Source: Thermoplasmatales archaeon (GTDB taxonomy: Archaea; Thermoplasmatota; E2; DHVEG-1). Taken from it: a stretch of 64,000 nucleotides of DNA. Positions 10,907-19,777 of the stretch are shown here, piece by piece. The notes under the pieces are model-generated. The model was given only the letters and a program-made list of their open reading frames with translations, did no database searches and was not told the DNA's origin. A program made the position numbers and the translations under genes. Numbering within the stretch: position 1 is the first letter of the stretch; every line of letters starts with the position of its first letter. The stretch spans positions 1 to 64,000 of the forward strand of contig DAOVGR010000014.1 in the NCBI GenBank assembly GCA_030672305.1, written 5' to 3'.

Positions 10907-10910
10907 AAAA

Positions 10911-11210
10911 ATGGTAGATATAGATAAGATTTTAAAAACTACAGTAAAGAAAGGAACGGTAAAGATTGGTACTAAGGAAACTAAAACATCCATTAACGAT
11001 GGATCCGCAAAACTTGTTGTTATGGCCAAAAATTTTCCGTACTTTATAGAAATCGATAAACTTGCAAAAAAGAAAAAAATACCAGTCTATAACTTTAATT
11101 CAAACGCTATTGATCTTGGTTATACCTGTGGAAAGGCTTTTGCAGTATCTGTTTTTGCAGTTCTAGAAGAAGGCGGATCAAATATACTTAACCATATTAA
11201 AAAAAGGTAG
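10911..11210 (+). CDS. rpl30e: ribosomal protein L30e
   Basis: A 99-residue large-subunit ribosomal protein of the L7Ae/L30e fold. The sequence runs from IDKILKTTVKKGTVKIG through the conserved AKLVVMAKNFP segment to the C-terminal CGKAFAVSVFAVLEEG. The expected place for rpl30e in archaea is between rpoA2 and nusA, as here. Four bases separate it from rpoA2, and there is no promoter between them. Confidence 0.96.
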   Translation: MVDIDKILKTTVKKGTVKIGTKETKTSINDGSAKLVVMAKNFPYFIEIDKLAKKKKIPVYNFNSNAIDLGYTCGKAFAVSVFAVLEEGGSNILNHIKKR

Positions 11211-11216
11211 TTGCTC

Positions 11217-11642
11217 ATGGCTGACATAATGCTCTCAAATGAAGAAATGCAGTACATAAATATGGCAAGTAATGTAACTAAAACCTATATCCTGGATTGT
11301 TTAAGTATTGAAGATAGAATCATTTTTATTGTTAAAAAAGGACAACTTGGTGCAGCTATTGGTATCAAAGCAAAAAATTTGGAAAAACTTCGTTCCCTTT
11401 TTAAAAAGACAATAAAATTTGTAGAATTTGATGAAGATAAAGAGAGATTTATTATTAATCTTTTTAAACCTTACAAAATAAACAATGTTACATTAGAAGG
11501 AGATAATGATTCAACTGTTGTTAAGGTCGATGTGGAAGTTAGTGATAAATCCAAAATAATAGGAAAAGGTGGAAGAAACATTGAAATAATCCGCAACCTT
11601 GCCCGTAGACATCACTCAATTAAGGATGTTCAGATTAAATAG
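11217..11642 (+). CDS. nusA: transcription termination/antitermination factor NusA homologue (two KH domains)
   Basis: An archaeal NusA of about 141 residues that contains only the RNA-binding KH part of the bacterial protein. Two KH domains are visible: the first with GQLGAAIGIKAKN, the second with the IIGKGGRNIEII signature. A TTG at 11211 is in frame, but the ATG at 11217 follows AGGTAG and is preferred. It closes the RNA polymerase operon. In many euryarchaea it is followed by rps12, rps7 and the EF-1A gene; here the next gene is unrelated. Confidence 0.94.
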   Translation: MADIMLSNEEMQYINMASNVTKTYILDCLSIEDRIIFIVKKGQLGAAIGIKAKNLEKLRSLFKKTIKFVEFDEDKERFIINLFKPYKINNVTLEGDNDSTVVKVDVEVSDKSKIIGKGGRNIEIIRNLARRHHSIKDVQIK

Positions 11643-11706
11643 AATTACTTTAACTTAATCATAATAGTTTTTAAATAGAGCCTATATTCTGGAGTGGGGA
11701 GGACTT

Positions 11707-13161
11707 CTGAGAATAAAAGATCATCCTGTAATTGATTTCAAGGATAAGAGGAAAATCTCTTTTTATTTTAATAATAAGAAGATCGCTGGCTTAAAAGGTG
11801 ATACCATTGCATCTGCATTACATGTTAATGGTGTAACAACTCTTTCACATAGTTTAAAATATCATAGACCAAGAGGATTTTTCTGTGGAATTGGGAAATG
11901 CTCTTCTTGTTTTATGACAGTTGATAATGTTCCAAATGTCAGAACATGCATAACACCATTGGAAGAAAACATTAGAGTTCTAGAGCAAGATAGAGTCGGT
12001 GAATTGTCTAATAAAAAAAAATTTAACAGAAAGAGAAAAAAAATTGATGTTGATATAGTAATAGTAGGTAGTGGTCCTGCTGGTATGATGGCTGCAATTA
12101 CTGCTGCAAAACAAGGTGTACCATCTATATTATTAGTAGATGAAAATCATCTGATTGGCGGTCAACTTGTTAAACAGTCTCATAAATTTTTTGGATCTGA
12201 AGAAGAAAAAGCTGGAACTCGAGGAATAGACCTCGCAGTTGAGCTTATGGAACAGGTTAATTCTGTTAAAACTATCCAATCCATGCTTAAAACAACAATA
12301 ATAGGATGTTATAATGGAAAGAAAAATCATAAATTAATTGCTATTAAAAGACTAATAGAGGGCGATCAACTCATTGAAATCAATTCTAAAAGTGTAATTT
12401 TTGCTTGTGGGGCTATGGAAAATATGTTGGCTTTTCCAGGCAATGATCTACCTGGTGTCTATGGCGCAGGTGGTGTACAAACCCTTATGAATGTCTATGG
12501 TGTAAAACCAGGTAAAAAAGTATTAATGGTAGGTGCAGGAAATGTTGGATTAATTGTATCTTATCAACTTCTACAAGCAGGTGTTAATGTTGATAGAGTA
12601 GTTGAAATATTGCCAAAAATTGGTGGTTATAATGTTCATGCTGCAAAGCTGCGTAGATGTGGCGTTCCAATATATACCTCTCATTCAATTAAGGAGGTAT
12701 ATGGAAATGGTAAGGTTGAAGGGGCTATTTTAGTAGCAATTAATAATTCATTTAAACCAATACCTGGAACTGAACAAAAGGTTTCTTGTGACACGGTTTG
12801 TATAGCAGTTGGCCTTACACCATCGATACGTTTGTTAGAACAAATTGGCGCAAAGACAGAGTTTATTGCTGAAGCAGGTGGACATGTAGCAATTCATGAT
12901 TCATCGATGCAAACAAGTGTTAAAGGTGTTTATGTTGCAGGGGATTCATCAGGCATTGAGGAGGCATCTACTGCTATGATTGAAGGCCAACTTGCTGGTA
13001 TTTCAGCAGCTACATTATTAGGGTATGATAAACAAGCAGATATGTTAAAGAAAAAATACAGAAAAGCACTGGAAGGTTTTCGTTCGGGTCCTTTTGGCAT
13101 AAAACCAAAGATATGTAAAGAAAAAATTGCCTGTTGTTGGAATGGAGGTATTAACTATTAA
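11707..13161 (+). CDS. pdhA: dye-linked L-proline dehydrogenase, alpha subunit (CTG start)
   Basis: A 484-residue FAD/NAD-binding subunit of the heterotetrameric proline dehydrogenase family, related to sarcosine oxidase alpha and HcnB. From the N-terminus: a plant-type [2Fe-2S] domain with Cys near residues 60, 65, 68 and 81, an FAD-binding IVGSGPAGMMAA near residue 119, a nucleotide-binding MVGAGNVGL near residue 275, and a C-terminal cysteine-rich end. The first ATG in frame (11914) would cut through the iron-sulfur domain. Family homology runs upstream to RIKDHPVIDF, whose preceding codon is CTG at 11707, just after GGGGAGGA. No ATG, GTG or TTG lies between the upstream stop and that point. 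It heads the operon pdhA-pdhX-pdhF-pdhB, with a TATA box at about 11667-11677. Confidence 0.85.
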   Translation: MRIKDHPVIDFKDKRKISFYFNNKKIAGLKGDTIASALHVNGVTTLSHSLKYHRPRGFFCGIGKCSSCFMTVDNVPNVRTCITPLEENIRVLEQDRVGELSNKKKFNRKRKKIDVDIVIVGSGPAGMMAAITAAKQGVPSILLVDENHLIGGQLVKQSHKFFGSEEEKAGTRGIDLAVELMEQVNSVKTIQSMLKTTIIGCYNGKKNHKLIAIKRLIEGDQLIEINSKSVIFACGAMENMLAFPGNDLPGVYGAGGVQTLMNVYGVKPGKKVLMVGAGNVGLIVSYQLLQAGVNVDRVVEILPKIGGYNVHAAKLRRCGVPIYTSHSIKEVYGNGKVEGAILVAINNSFKPIPGTEQKVSCDTVCIAVGLTPSIRLLEQIGAKTEFIAEAGGHVAIHDSSMQTSVKGVYVAGDSSGIEEASTAMIEGQLAGISAATLLGYDKQADMLKKKYRKALEGFRSGPFGIKPKICKEKIACCWNGGINY

Positions 13162-13621
13162 ACAATACGAAAAAACCGGTATTCTATCCTTAAAAGATTT
13201 AACACTTCCTAATGATGAGCAATTAAAGAAAGGTGTTGCAATAATAGAATGTGTCCAGGAAATACCTTGTGACCCATGTGTAGCAGTATGCCCAGTTAAT
13301 GCAATATCTATGAAGGATATTAATGATATTCCAAAGATTGATTTTAATAAATGTACTGGTTGTAAACGATGTGTAGGAATCTGCCCAGGTTTAGCTATAT
13401 TTGTTATAAAGATAAGGGACGATAATGCATTGGTTACTCTTCCCTATGAATTTTTACCAATTCCAAAAGTTGGAGATAATATAACAGCTTTGGATAGAGC
13501 GGGGAAACCTAGAGGAAATGCTAAAATTGTTAAGGTTAATAGAAGTAATAAGACAACAGTAGTAACAATTGAAATTGAGAAAGATTTGGCAATGGAGGTA
13601 AGGAGCATTTTGCTGGATTGA
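13142..13621 (+). CDS. pdhX: dye-linked L-proline dehydrogenase, ferredoxin-like gamma subunit
   Basis: A protein of about 159 residues with eight cysteines arranged for iron-sulfur clusters: CVQEIPCDPCVAVCP and CTGCKRCVGICP. The C-terminal half is a small beta domain. Its predicted mass of about 18 kDa fits the 19-kDa gamma subunit of Thermococcales proline dehydrogenase. It presumably carries electrons between the FAD subunits. It overlaps the end of pdhA by 20 bases. The ATG at 13142 has no good ribosome binding site, but GGAGGT at 13144-13149 stands 7 bases before an in-frame ATT at 13157, which would give IKQYEKTG, close to how I remember family members beginning. That start is unresolved. 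Confidence 0.82.
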   Translation: MEVLTIKQYEKTGILSLKDLTLPNDEQLKKGVAIIECVQEIPCDPCVAVCPVNAISMKDINDIPKIDFNKCTGCKRCVGICPGLAIFVIKIRDDNALVTLPYEFLPIPKVGDNITALDRAGKPRGNAKIVKVNRSNKTTVVTIEIEKDLAMEVRSILLD

Positions 13622-13626
13622 GAGAT

Positions 13627-13896
13627 ATGAGCGATAAAGTTTTTATTTGTCGATGTGAAGACTTGACTGAGGAAGAAATAAAACAGGCAATAGATGAAGG
13701 TTATACAACTTTAGAGGAATTAAAATGTAAATTACGTCTTGGAATGGGACCTTGTCAAGGACGAGGTTGTCTATCTTTAGCAAGACGTATCCTTTGTCAG
13801 AAAACAGATAAAACAACAGAAGAAATAACCTTACCACCTTCTCGGCCTCCTGTTATTCCTGTTTCTCTGGGGACACTAGCAAGTGATGAGAAATGA
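13627..13896 (+). CDS. pdhF: dye-linked L-proline dehydrogenase, BFD-like [2Fe-2S] delta subunit
   Basis: An 89-residue protein with the bacterioferritin-associated-ferredoxin (BFD-like) pattern: CRCEDL at the N-terminus and GPCQGRGC in the middle, four cysteines for one [2Fe-2S] cluster. Its size fits the 10-kDa delta subunit of the archaeal complex. The frame is open to a TTG at 13618 that overlaps the pdhX stop; the ATG at 13627 is the more likely start. A proline-rich tail (PPSRPPVIP) follows, as in the C-terminal part of related fused proteins. Its TGA shares ATGA with the pdhB start. Confidence 0.86.
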   Translation: MSDKVFICRCEDLTEEEIKQAIDEGYTTLEELKCKLRLGMGPCQGRGCLSLARRILCQKTDKTTEEITLPPSRPPVIPVSLGTLASDEK

Positions 13897-15050
13897 AAGA
13901 AATAGATAATAATGCAGACGTTGTAATTATTGGTGGAGGAGTCAATGGCTGTTCTCTTGCATATCAGCTCGCTAAAAAGGGTAAAAAGGTTGTATTATGT
14001 GAGAAGAATCACTTATGTTCAGGTGCAACTGGACGCTGTGGTGCTGGGATTAGACAACAATGGTCCACAAGAGAAAATATAGAGCTTTCGATTAAAAGTA
14101 TAAGAATTTTTAAAGGGTTAGAAAAAGAACTAGGCCAAGAAATAGGTTTAAGACAGGGAGGATATCTTATAATTGTCCATGATAAGAAAGAAATGATGCA
14201 AGCTGAGAGAAATGTTAAAATGGAAAAGGAACTTGGTTTAGATGTATCTATTTTGACACCTTATGAAATTCTTAATGTGGTTCCTATTTTAGATATTAAA
14301 GGAATGAATGCAATTGGGGCAACATTTTGTCCAACAGATGGACATGTTGACCCATTTAAGACAACTCATGCCTATGCAAAAGCTGCTGAAAAACAGGGAG
14401 CTAAGCTGTATAAATTCACAAATGTCACAGATATTAAAACAAAGAATAAAAGAATTGATTGTGTTATAACAAATAGAGGTACAATAAAAACAAATATTGT
14501 AGTAAATGCTGCAGGTGCATGGTCAAAACAGGTTGCTGAGAAGTTAAAAATAAAGCTTCCAAATAGACCTTTTAGAAAGGAAATACTGGTAACAGAGCGA
14601 GTAAAACCTGTATTTAAAGCAATGGTTATCTCGTTTAAAGACGGTATTTATTTTAGTCAACAGGATGAAGGGCAGATCCTTGGTGGAATTCCCATTCCCA
14701 ACGAAAAATCTGGTTATTTAACTGTTCCAACCTTTGATTTTCTTCAGCATATGTCCAAAACCTTGACACGTTATGCTCCCACTCTAAAATTTGTAAATGT
14801 AATCAGACAATGGACAGGATACTATGATGTGACTCCTGATGCCCGACCTATTCTTGGAGAGGTAGAAGGATTAAAAGGTTTTATTCAATGTAACGGTTTC
14901 AGTGGACATGGTTTCATGCTTTCACCGATGGTTACAAAAATTCTTACTGAATATATATCGGAAGGTAAAAGCTCTGATATATTAGAACGATTAAATATCA
15001 ATAGGTTTAAGGGTAAAAAAATAGTTCATGAAACATCAGTTGTAGGATAA
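13893..15050 (+). CDS. pdhB: dye-linked L-proline dehydrogenase, catalytic beta subunit
   Basis: A 385-residue D-amino-acid-oxidase-like FAD protein (about 43 kDa). The dinucleotide-binding GGGVNGCSLAYQLA lies near residue 14, followed by the GATGRCGAGIRQQW segment and the C-terminal CNGFSGHGFMLSP motif typical of the sarcosine oxidase/proline dehydrogenase group. In the known complexes this subunit oxidises L-proline to pyrroline-5-carboxylate and passes electrons to the other subunits. Sarcosine or glycine betaine derivatives are alternative substrates, because the family is hard to split by sequence. It is the last gene of the operon, overlapping pdhF by four bases. Confidence 0.88.
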   Translation: MKEIDNNADVVIIGGGVNGCSLAYQLAKKGKKVVLCEKNHLCSGATGRCGAGIRQQWSTRENIELSIKSIRIFKGLEKELGQEIGLRQGGYLIIVHDKKEMMQAERNVKMEKELGLDVSILTPYEILNVVPILDIKGMNAIGATFCPTDGHVDPFKTTHAYAKAAEKQGAKLYKFTNVTDIKTKNKRIDCVITNRGTIKTNIVVNAAGAWSKQVAEKLKIKLPNRPFRKEILVTERVKPVFKAMVISFKDGIYFSQQDEGQILGGIPIPNEKSGYLTVPTFDFLQHMSKTLTRYAPTLKFVNVIRQWTGYYDVTPDARPILGEVEGLKGFIQCNGFSGHGFMLSPMVTKILTEYISEGKSSDILERLNINRFKGKKIVHETSVVG

Positions 15051-15065
15051 TAGAAATTGAAAAGA

Positions 15066-15758
15066 TTAACTAACTCTCTTTTTAAATAAATACTTAAAAT
15101 TTTTCCAACCATCTGTAAAACTCTGTAATTTTACTTCTCCTTCACGGGCATATAGAGCAGAGGGTATTTCCTTTGTTTTTATATTTTTATTTGTAAACAT
15201 CTCAATTTTTATCTCTTCTGAAAAAGGCATTCCATCGTTAAAATCTTCTAAAGCTTGAATTTTTTCAAGAGCATCTTTTTTAAATATCCACATGCCAGAT
15301 TGAGAATCTCTAATATTAATAAGATATAAAATACGTAAAGCAAGAGCAAGTATTAGATTTCCAAAATAATGTTTTATAGACATAGATCCATGTTTTAATT
15401 CTGAGAATCTATCTGTAGTTATAAAATCTAGGTTTTCATCAAGTAATTGTTGAATGTACAGATGAATCCTATCAAAAGGATATGTCGCATCGGCATCACC
15501 TGTAACAATAATATCTCCCGTTGCCTTTGATAGTCCTGTTTTATAGGCTCTACCATAGCCTTTTCTTTTTTCAATAATTATTTTCGCTCCCTTTTTTTTG
15601 GCTATATCTTGTGTTTTATCTTTAGAATCACCATCAACAATAATTATTTCAAGGCTCCATTTGTTTTTTTTGAAATAATCCTTATTTATTGAATCAATTG
15701 TTTTTCCAACACCTTTTTCCTCATTTAGAGTTGGTAGAATAACATTTATATTTGTAAT
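15066..15758 (-). CDS. family 2 glycosyltransferase (ATT start)
   Basis: A 230-residue GT2 enzyme resembling dolichyl-phosphate mannosyl/glucosyltransferases. It has the N-terminal INVILPTLNEE, the nucleotide-sugar VDGDSKDKT motif, KGYGRAYKTGL, and the metal-binding GDADATYP. The C-terminal part contains a hydrophobic segment (FGNLILALALRILYLINI) but no long membrane domain. The first ATG in frame is at 15383, which would delete the whole catalytic half. Upstream the frame is open only to a TAA at 15759-15761, so the start must be ATT at 15758, 8 bases after GGAG of a GGAGTGGT sequence. It probably transfers sugar to a polyprenyl phosphate for surface glycans, fitting the S-layer gene next door. 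Confidence 0.82.
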   Translation of the reverse strand: MTNINVILPTLNEEKGVGKTIDSINKDYFKKNKWSLEIIIVDGDSKDKTQDIAKKKGAKIIIEKRKGYGRAYKTGLSKATGDIIVTGDADATYPFDRIHLYIQQLLDENLDFITTDRFSELKHGSMSIKHYFGNLILALALRILYLINIRDSQSGMWIFKKDALEKIQALEDFNDGMPFSEEIKIEMFTNKNIKTKEIPSALYAREGEVKLQSFTDGWKNFKYLFKKRVS

Positions 15759-15864
15759 TTAAACCACTCCAGTAGAAAAATGTAATAAAGATTAGATTAA
15801 AAAGGTTTCAAAAAAATAAACAAAAAAATTTAAAAAAAAAGATTAGAGGGGGATTTATTCCCTC

Positions 15865-18800
15865 TTATTTTCGTCTGCGTTTTAGTAGTATTAAAGCTAC
15901 TCCAAGTGCAATTATCAGTGTTAATAGTTCGAATCCAGGTGCTTGTGCTTTAATTTCTATTGTTGCTGGATCTGCAGCAACGTAACCAGTCATCGTAGCT
16001 GTTATCGTGTATTTTCCGGGTTTTGCAGCTTTTTCTGTTACTTTGAATGTTGCTTGTCCATTTACTGTTGCTTCTGTAGTAACAACTGTACCATCAGCCT
16101 TTGTAATTGATACTAGTATTCCATTGTTGTTACCATCATCAGCACCTGCTTTAATTGTAAATGACTCACCTACTGATGCTGAAGTCGGAACGCTCATATA
16201 GATCTTTGGTTTATTGATAACTTTGATTGTTACTGTATCAGTATCCTCTCTGTATCCTGCTTTTGTAGCTTTTATTGTATATGTACTATCACTTGTGACT
16301 GAAGGAGCAGTAAAGGTTACCTTTCCAGCAGAATCTGTTGTTGCAGAGCCGATTCCTGAAATCGAAACAGTTGCTCCCTCAACTGCTGTTGTAGTTCCCA
16401 TTCTTATCACTGTAACAGTAAAGTCGCTACCCTCATTTACTTGAGCAGGATCGACACTAACATCAAGCATCCAGTTTGTAACTATTAATTTGGTATCTAC
16501 AATTCTTCCCTCTTCTCCAACATGTATATCAATATCTCCAGTTGAAGATGGGGTTATTGAGAATTCAATCGTACCATCCGCGCCAGTTGTACCATTTGTA
16601 TCTGAAACACTAATACCTCGACCGTCTAATCCTACGAATATATCTTCTAAAGGAGTTCCACGTCCCGTAACAGTACAGGTTAAAGTTGTAATTGTACCTA
16701 TTGATGCATACATTGGATCCGGTGTAACAGTTGGTACTGATACACCAACTATACCAGTTGCTCTTGCCCATTCTCCACTACTACCATCTGTTAATTCTGG
16801 TTTAAACCAGAAAGTTATATTTTGTAATGCTTCTCCAGATGGTAAATGGCTTGCAGTAATATCATTAACTGTTACTTGTCCATTAACAAGTCCTTCATCT
16901 TCGTCAAGATCTAATGTATCATTTGCTGAATCAGATGTATTAGTCCATGTCATGTTATATGTTCCATCTGTCCATGACATATTTTCAATTCTCAATGTTC
17001 CATTTAGACGTTCACCAGTTATTTCACTTGTAATTGTAAACGTTGCACTTATATTTTCATCATATGCCCAAATAAATGGTGCCTTGTCACATTCTACATG
17101 TGCCTGCTTTATATCTATTGTTGCGTTATTATCGGTGGTATCAGATGTAAGGTTTTTAGCATATACTGTGAAAATACCTGGTGTTGTAATGTATTCATTT
17201 TTTAGTTTGTAAACGTAATCGTTGCCCATATTAGATGCAGCTATATCAGAAGCCGAAATTGAACCAATAGTTGTCGTCACATCCTCACCATCCTGATCGT
17301 ATATCCACACGTCTATATCTGTATAGTCATCCTCATCAGGAATCTCTGAAGCATTTCCTACATCATCTATCTTTGTTATGTTAATATAGAAATAGCTATA
17401 TTTATACCCAGCAAGCAATGTACTTGTACCAGGGCTATCAACAGCTTCAAATGTAATCTTAAGATCATTAACTGGTTTCATTCTTATAATAGCCCATCCA
17501 TAAACAGACGTACCACCAACATATGCCTTCACGAAAACTGATAAGTTTCTCGGAGCTTTGATTTTGGAAAATCCAGCTTCGGTTTGATTGTCCCTTTGTT
17601 GAGTGGCGTTGAAACCTAATGAATACCCATCAAAACCATAGATATCCATAGATACTGTATGACCATCTAAGGGATTCTGCGCAGTAGCAACTTCGCCATC
17701 ATCGATATAGTAGAGATATACTTCAGCACTACTGATAGTAGATCCATCAGCATACTGTACTTGTACTGTAAATGTTTGATCTGTACCAATCTCAAATTCG
17801 TTTGGTGTTACAGTTACAATAGTTCCATTATTTATATATTTAGTTCCGCCAATTGCTAATGTTTCACTGATAGATCCATAGTCCTCCCATGTAGCAGAAA
17901 TATCAATGCTTCCACCACCTTGACTCATGGTTGGAATAATTGGGATATTCCAGGTTTGTCCCCCGGTGAATGTAACTCCAGGTATTTTATCAAGTCTGCC
18001 AGTAAATAGTGCATTTCCAGTAATAGTTATGTTCTCACTTGCTTCTTTTTGAGCAGTTGCTCCGCCTGCACCATAAAATGTATGATCTTTTCCAATTATC
18101 TGAAATTGTATATTTATAGGGGCTACAGTGGATCCTGGGATTGTCGGTAATTCTCCATCATTTAGAGTACCTCCACCATCATTAATCCATTTGAATTGTG
18201 CACCAGGTGCTGAACGAACATGCCAATCAACTGTAGCATTCCATTCTTCATTCCATTCTTTATTAGACTCTACTCTATCACCATTCAAATCGACGTATAT
18301 ATGAGCAAACCATGATCCATTACCACCATAGATATGCCAGCTACTCTGATTTACACCCCAGCCGGCACTATATATAAGACAATATCCTGTATTTTGTGAA
18401 ATAGTAAGGTTGTTTGTAATATCATTATCATTCTGGTTGTATATTTTTATAGTATAATTCGCAGCAGGTATTGGATTGTCACTTGTATCTTTTATTGAAA
18501 TATTAACTTCGCCACTAAAATTCCAATACATGGTATCATTTCCAGCTGAAATTGATGTCATCGGTTCTCCAGGCCTAACTCTAAATACCAGTTCTGTTGC
18601 ATTTATTTCAGGTGGATCCCAAGGACCACATATTGAATAGTTCCAGTTATCGCCAGCTGTTATTGGTGAAAATCCTGTACCATATCCTCCGCTGTATCCT
18701 TGGTCAATACCCTCATCATTATAAAGATACGCCGCACTGCTATATTCATCTAGGTCAGCGTACGCACGTACTGTATAATTACCAGCCATAGTAATATTCA

Positions 18801-19467
18801 AATAAGTATCAAAGGAGTAAATACCATCAGCCTCATACCTATGAAATATTGTGGAGCCATCTGGTGCTATAAGATCTATATTAACAGGAGTGTCAGGAGT
18901 TTCACCAGATTGCGTTACAGTAATTGTTTTGGAGGTATTTGTACCAAAATCAAAATCACCCATCGTACTTATATCTATTCCTTCTGAGGTATTAACCCAT
19001 AAAAAAGCATCAAAGGTAAGTTGATCTTCTCCATCTATAGTACTCGGATCACTATCATCAAACACCCACATTCCAGCTCTATCCAAGGTGATCGGACCAC
19101 TCAATTGAACAATACCTGGTGCAGCGCCAACGGTTAATGTTACTGCAGTGCTGGTATCAGTTCTAAGAACTTGCTCAAACCATTCTAATTGCGTTGCATA
19201 ACGATAACCCGTAGCACTACAATTATATGCTGGTTTATACAAGAAATATGTTGTAGAAGCCGTCATCCCAGTGGTGTTTATCCTAGGTCTTACTGTCGTA
19301 TCTGGATCATATTCTAAATCAGTAGTTGCATTACCAAAATCGTTGACACCTGGTGTAGTAGTTGGTGGATAAGCTAAAACAGTAGTTTCGTTATTAGTTA
19401 TCAATACAAAAACAGATGCCACTAATGCTACTGCTATAAAAGCAGTCAATATTTTCTTACCTATCAT
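15865..19467 (-). CDS. S-layer-like surface protein with PGF-CTERM sorting signal
   Basis: A 1200-residue secreted protein. It begins with a signal peptide (MIGKKIL, then a hydrophobic stretch to about residue 28) and ends with the archaeosortase signal PGFELL, a transmembrane segment, and KRRRK. Between lie many beta-sandwich, Ig-like repeats, rich in Thr, Ser, Asn and Asp, with many N-glycosylation sequons. The last three repeats (about residues 920-1170) are the clearest. It is probably the main S-layer glycoprotein or a large adhesin. Evidence for high expression is the strong AGGAGG site 8 bases before the ATG, a good TATA box and a structured leader. Its base composition looks less AT-rich than its neighbours. 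The order of individual domains cannot be assigned by eye. Confidence 0.85.
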   Translation of the reverse strand: MIGKKILTAFIAVALVASVFVLITNNETTVLAYPPTTTPGVNDFGNATTDLEYDPDTTVRPRINTTGMTASTTYFLYKPAYNCSATGYRYATQLEWFEQVLRTDTSTAVTLTVGAAPGIVQLSGPITLDRAGMWVFDDSDPSTIDGEDQLTFDAFLWVNTSEGIDISTMGDFDFGTNTSKTITVTQSGETPDTPVNIDLIAPDGSTIFHRYEADGIYSFDTYLNITMAGNYTVRAYADLDEYSSAAYLYNDEGIDQGYSGGYGTGFSPITAGDNWNYSICGPWDPPEINATELVFRVRPGEPMTSISAGNDTMYWNFSGEVNISIKDTSDNPIPAANYTIKIYNQNDNDITNNLTISQNTGYCLIYSAGWGVNQSSWHIYGGNGSWFAHIYVDLNGDRVESNKEWNEEWNATVDWHVRSAPGAQFKWINDGGGTLNDGELPTIPGSTVAPINIQFQIIGKDHTFYGAGGATAQKEASENITITGNALFTGRLDKIPGVTFTGGQTWNIPIIPTMSQGGGSIDISATWEDYGSISETLAIGGTKYINNGTIVTVTPNEFEIGTDQTFTVQVQYADGSTISSAEVYLYYIDDGEVATAQNPLDGHTVSMDIYGFDGYSLGFNATQQRDNQTEAGFSKIKAPRNLSVFVKAYVGGTSVYGWAIIRMKPVNDLKITFEAVDSPGTSTLLAGYKYSYFYINITKIDDVGNASEIPDEDDYTDIDVWIYDQDGEDVTTTIGSISASDIAASNMGNDYVYKLKNEYITTPGIFTVYAKNLTSDTTDNNATIDIKQAHVECDKAPFIWAYDENISATFTITSEITGERLNGTLRIENMSWTDGTYNMTWTNTSDSANDTLDLDEDEGLVNGQVTVNDITASHLPSGEALQNITFWFKPELTDGSSGEWARATGIVGVSVPTVTPDPMYASIGTITTLTCTVTGRGTPLEDIFVGLDGRGISVSDTNGTTGADGTIEFSITPSSTGDIDIHVGEEGRIVDTKLIVTNWMLDVSVDPAQVNEGSDFTVTVIRMGTTTAVEGATVSISGIGSATTDSAGKVTFTAPSVTSDSTYTIKATKAGYREDTDTVTIKVINKPKIYMSVPTSASVGESFTIKAGADDGNNNGILVSITKADGTVVTTEATVNGQATFKVTEKAAKPGKYTITATMTGYVAADPATIEIKAQAPGFELLTLIIALGVALILLKRRRK

Positions 19468-19622
19468 CTCATTTTCCTCCTAAATTTATATTTTATTCTC
19501 TTAGTATAAGATCCAGTTTTAGACATTATTAGTTCACACCGCGAACTAATTAGAAAGTCCATAAGGCTATCTAATAAATGTATGAACTTTCAGCATCCGT
19601 GTCCTCACCGGACCCTCTTTTC
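19468..19622 (-). promoter_or_regulatory. structured 5' leader of the S-layer gene
   Basis: The predicted transcript start, about 25 bases after the TATA box, leaves a leader of about 150 bases. It can form three hairpins on the transcribed strand: a 4-bp GTCC/GGAC stem (19601-19613), a 10-bp stem with one G-U pair (19553-19562 with 19582-19591), and a perfect 8-bp stem with a 7-base loop (19528-19535 with 19543-19550). The Shine-Dalgarno AGGAGG follows at 19475-19480. A stabilising or regulatory leader is likely; no known riboswitch class is recognised. Confidence 0.6.
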
Positions 19623-19640
19623 ACCCTTAATAATTACCTT

Positions 19641-19652
19641 CTTTATAAAAGT
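19641..19652 (-). promoter_or_regulatory. TATA box of the S-layer gene
   Basis: On the minus strand the sequence reads ACTTTTATAAAG, a near-perfect archaeal TATA element with an A/T-rich flank. It places transcription start near 19620, upstream of the structured leader. Confidence 0.65.
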
Positions 19653-19777
19653 TGCGTTTTTCCTTATCTTACATACAGGTTTACAAGAATATATATCTGA
19701 TGAATTACCTGCATAATCAAAATAATTTTTTCTTTTAAATAATTTTTATTTAATTTTGTTATAATTATATTTTGTAA

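Noticed and set aside
11914-13161. pdhA starting at the first ATG
   Set aside because: This would begin just after three of the four [2Fe-2S] cysteines; the conserved domain clearly continues upstream in the same frame.
15066-15383. A separate 105-residue protein in the glycosyltransferase gene
   Set aside because: It is only the C-terminal part; the frame continues upstream through all the catalytic motifs of the GT2 family to the ATT at 15758.
16490-17212. A 240-codon open frame on the plus strand
   Set aside because: It lies antisense inside the S-layer-like gene, has no ribosome binding site, and its Val/Ser-rich translation is the mirror of the Thr/Asp-rich repeats.
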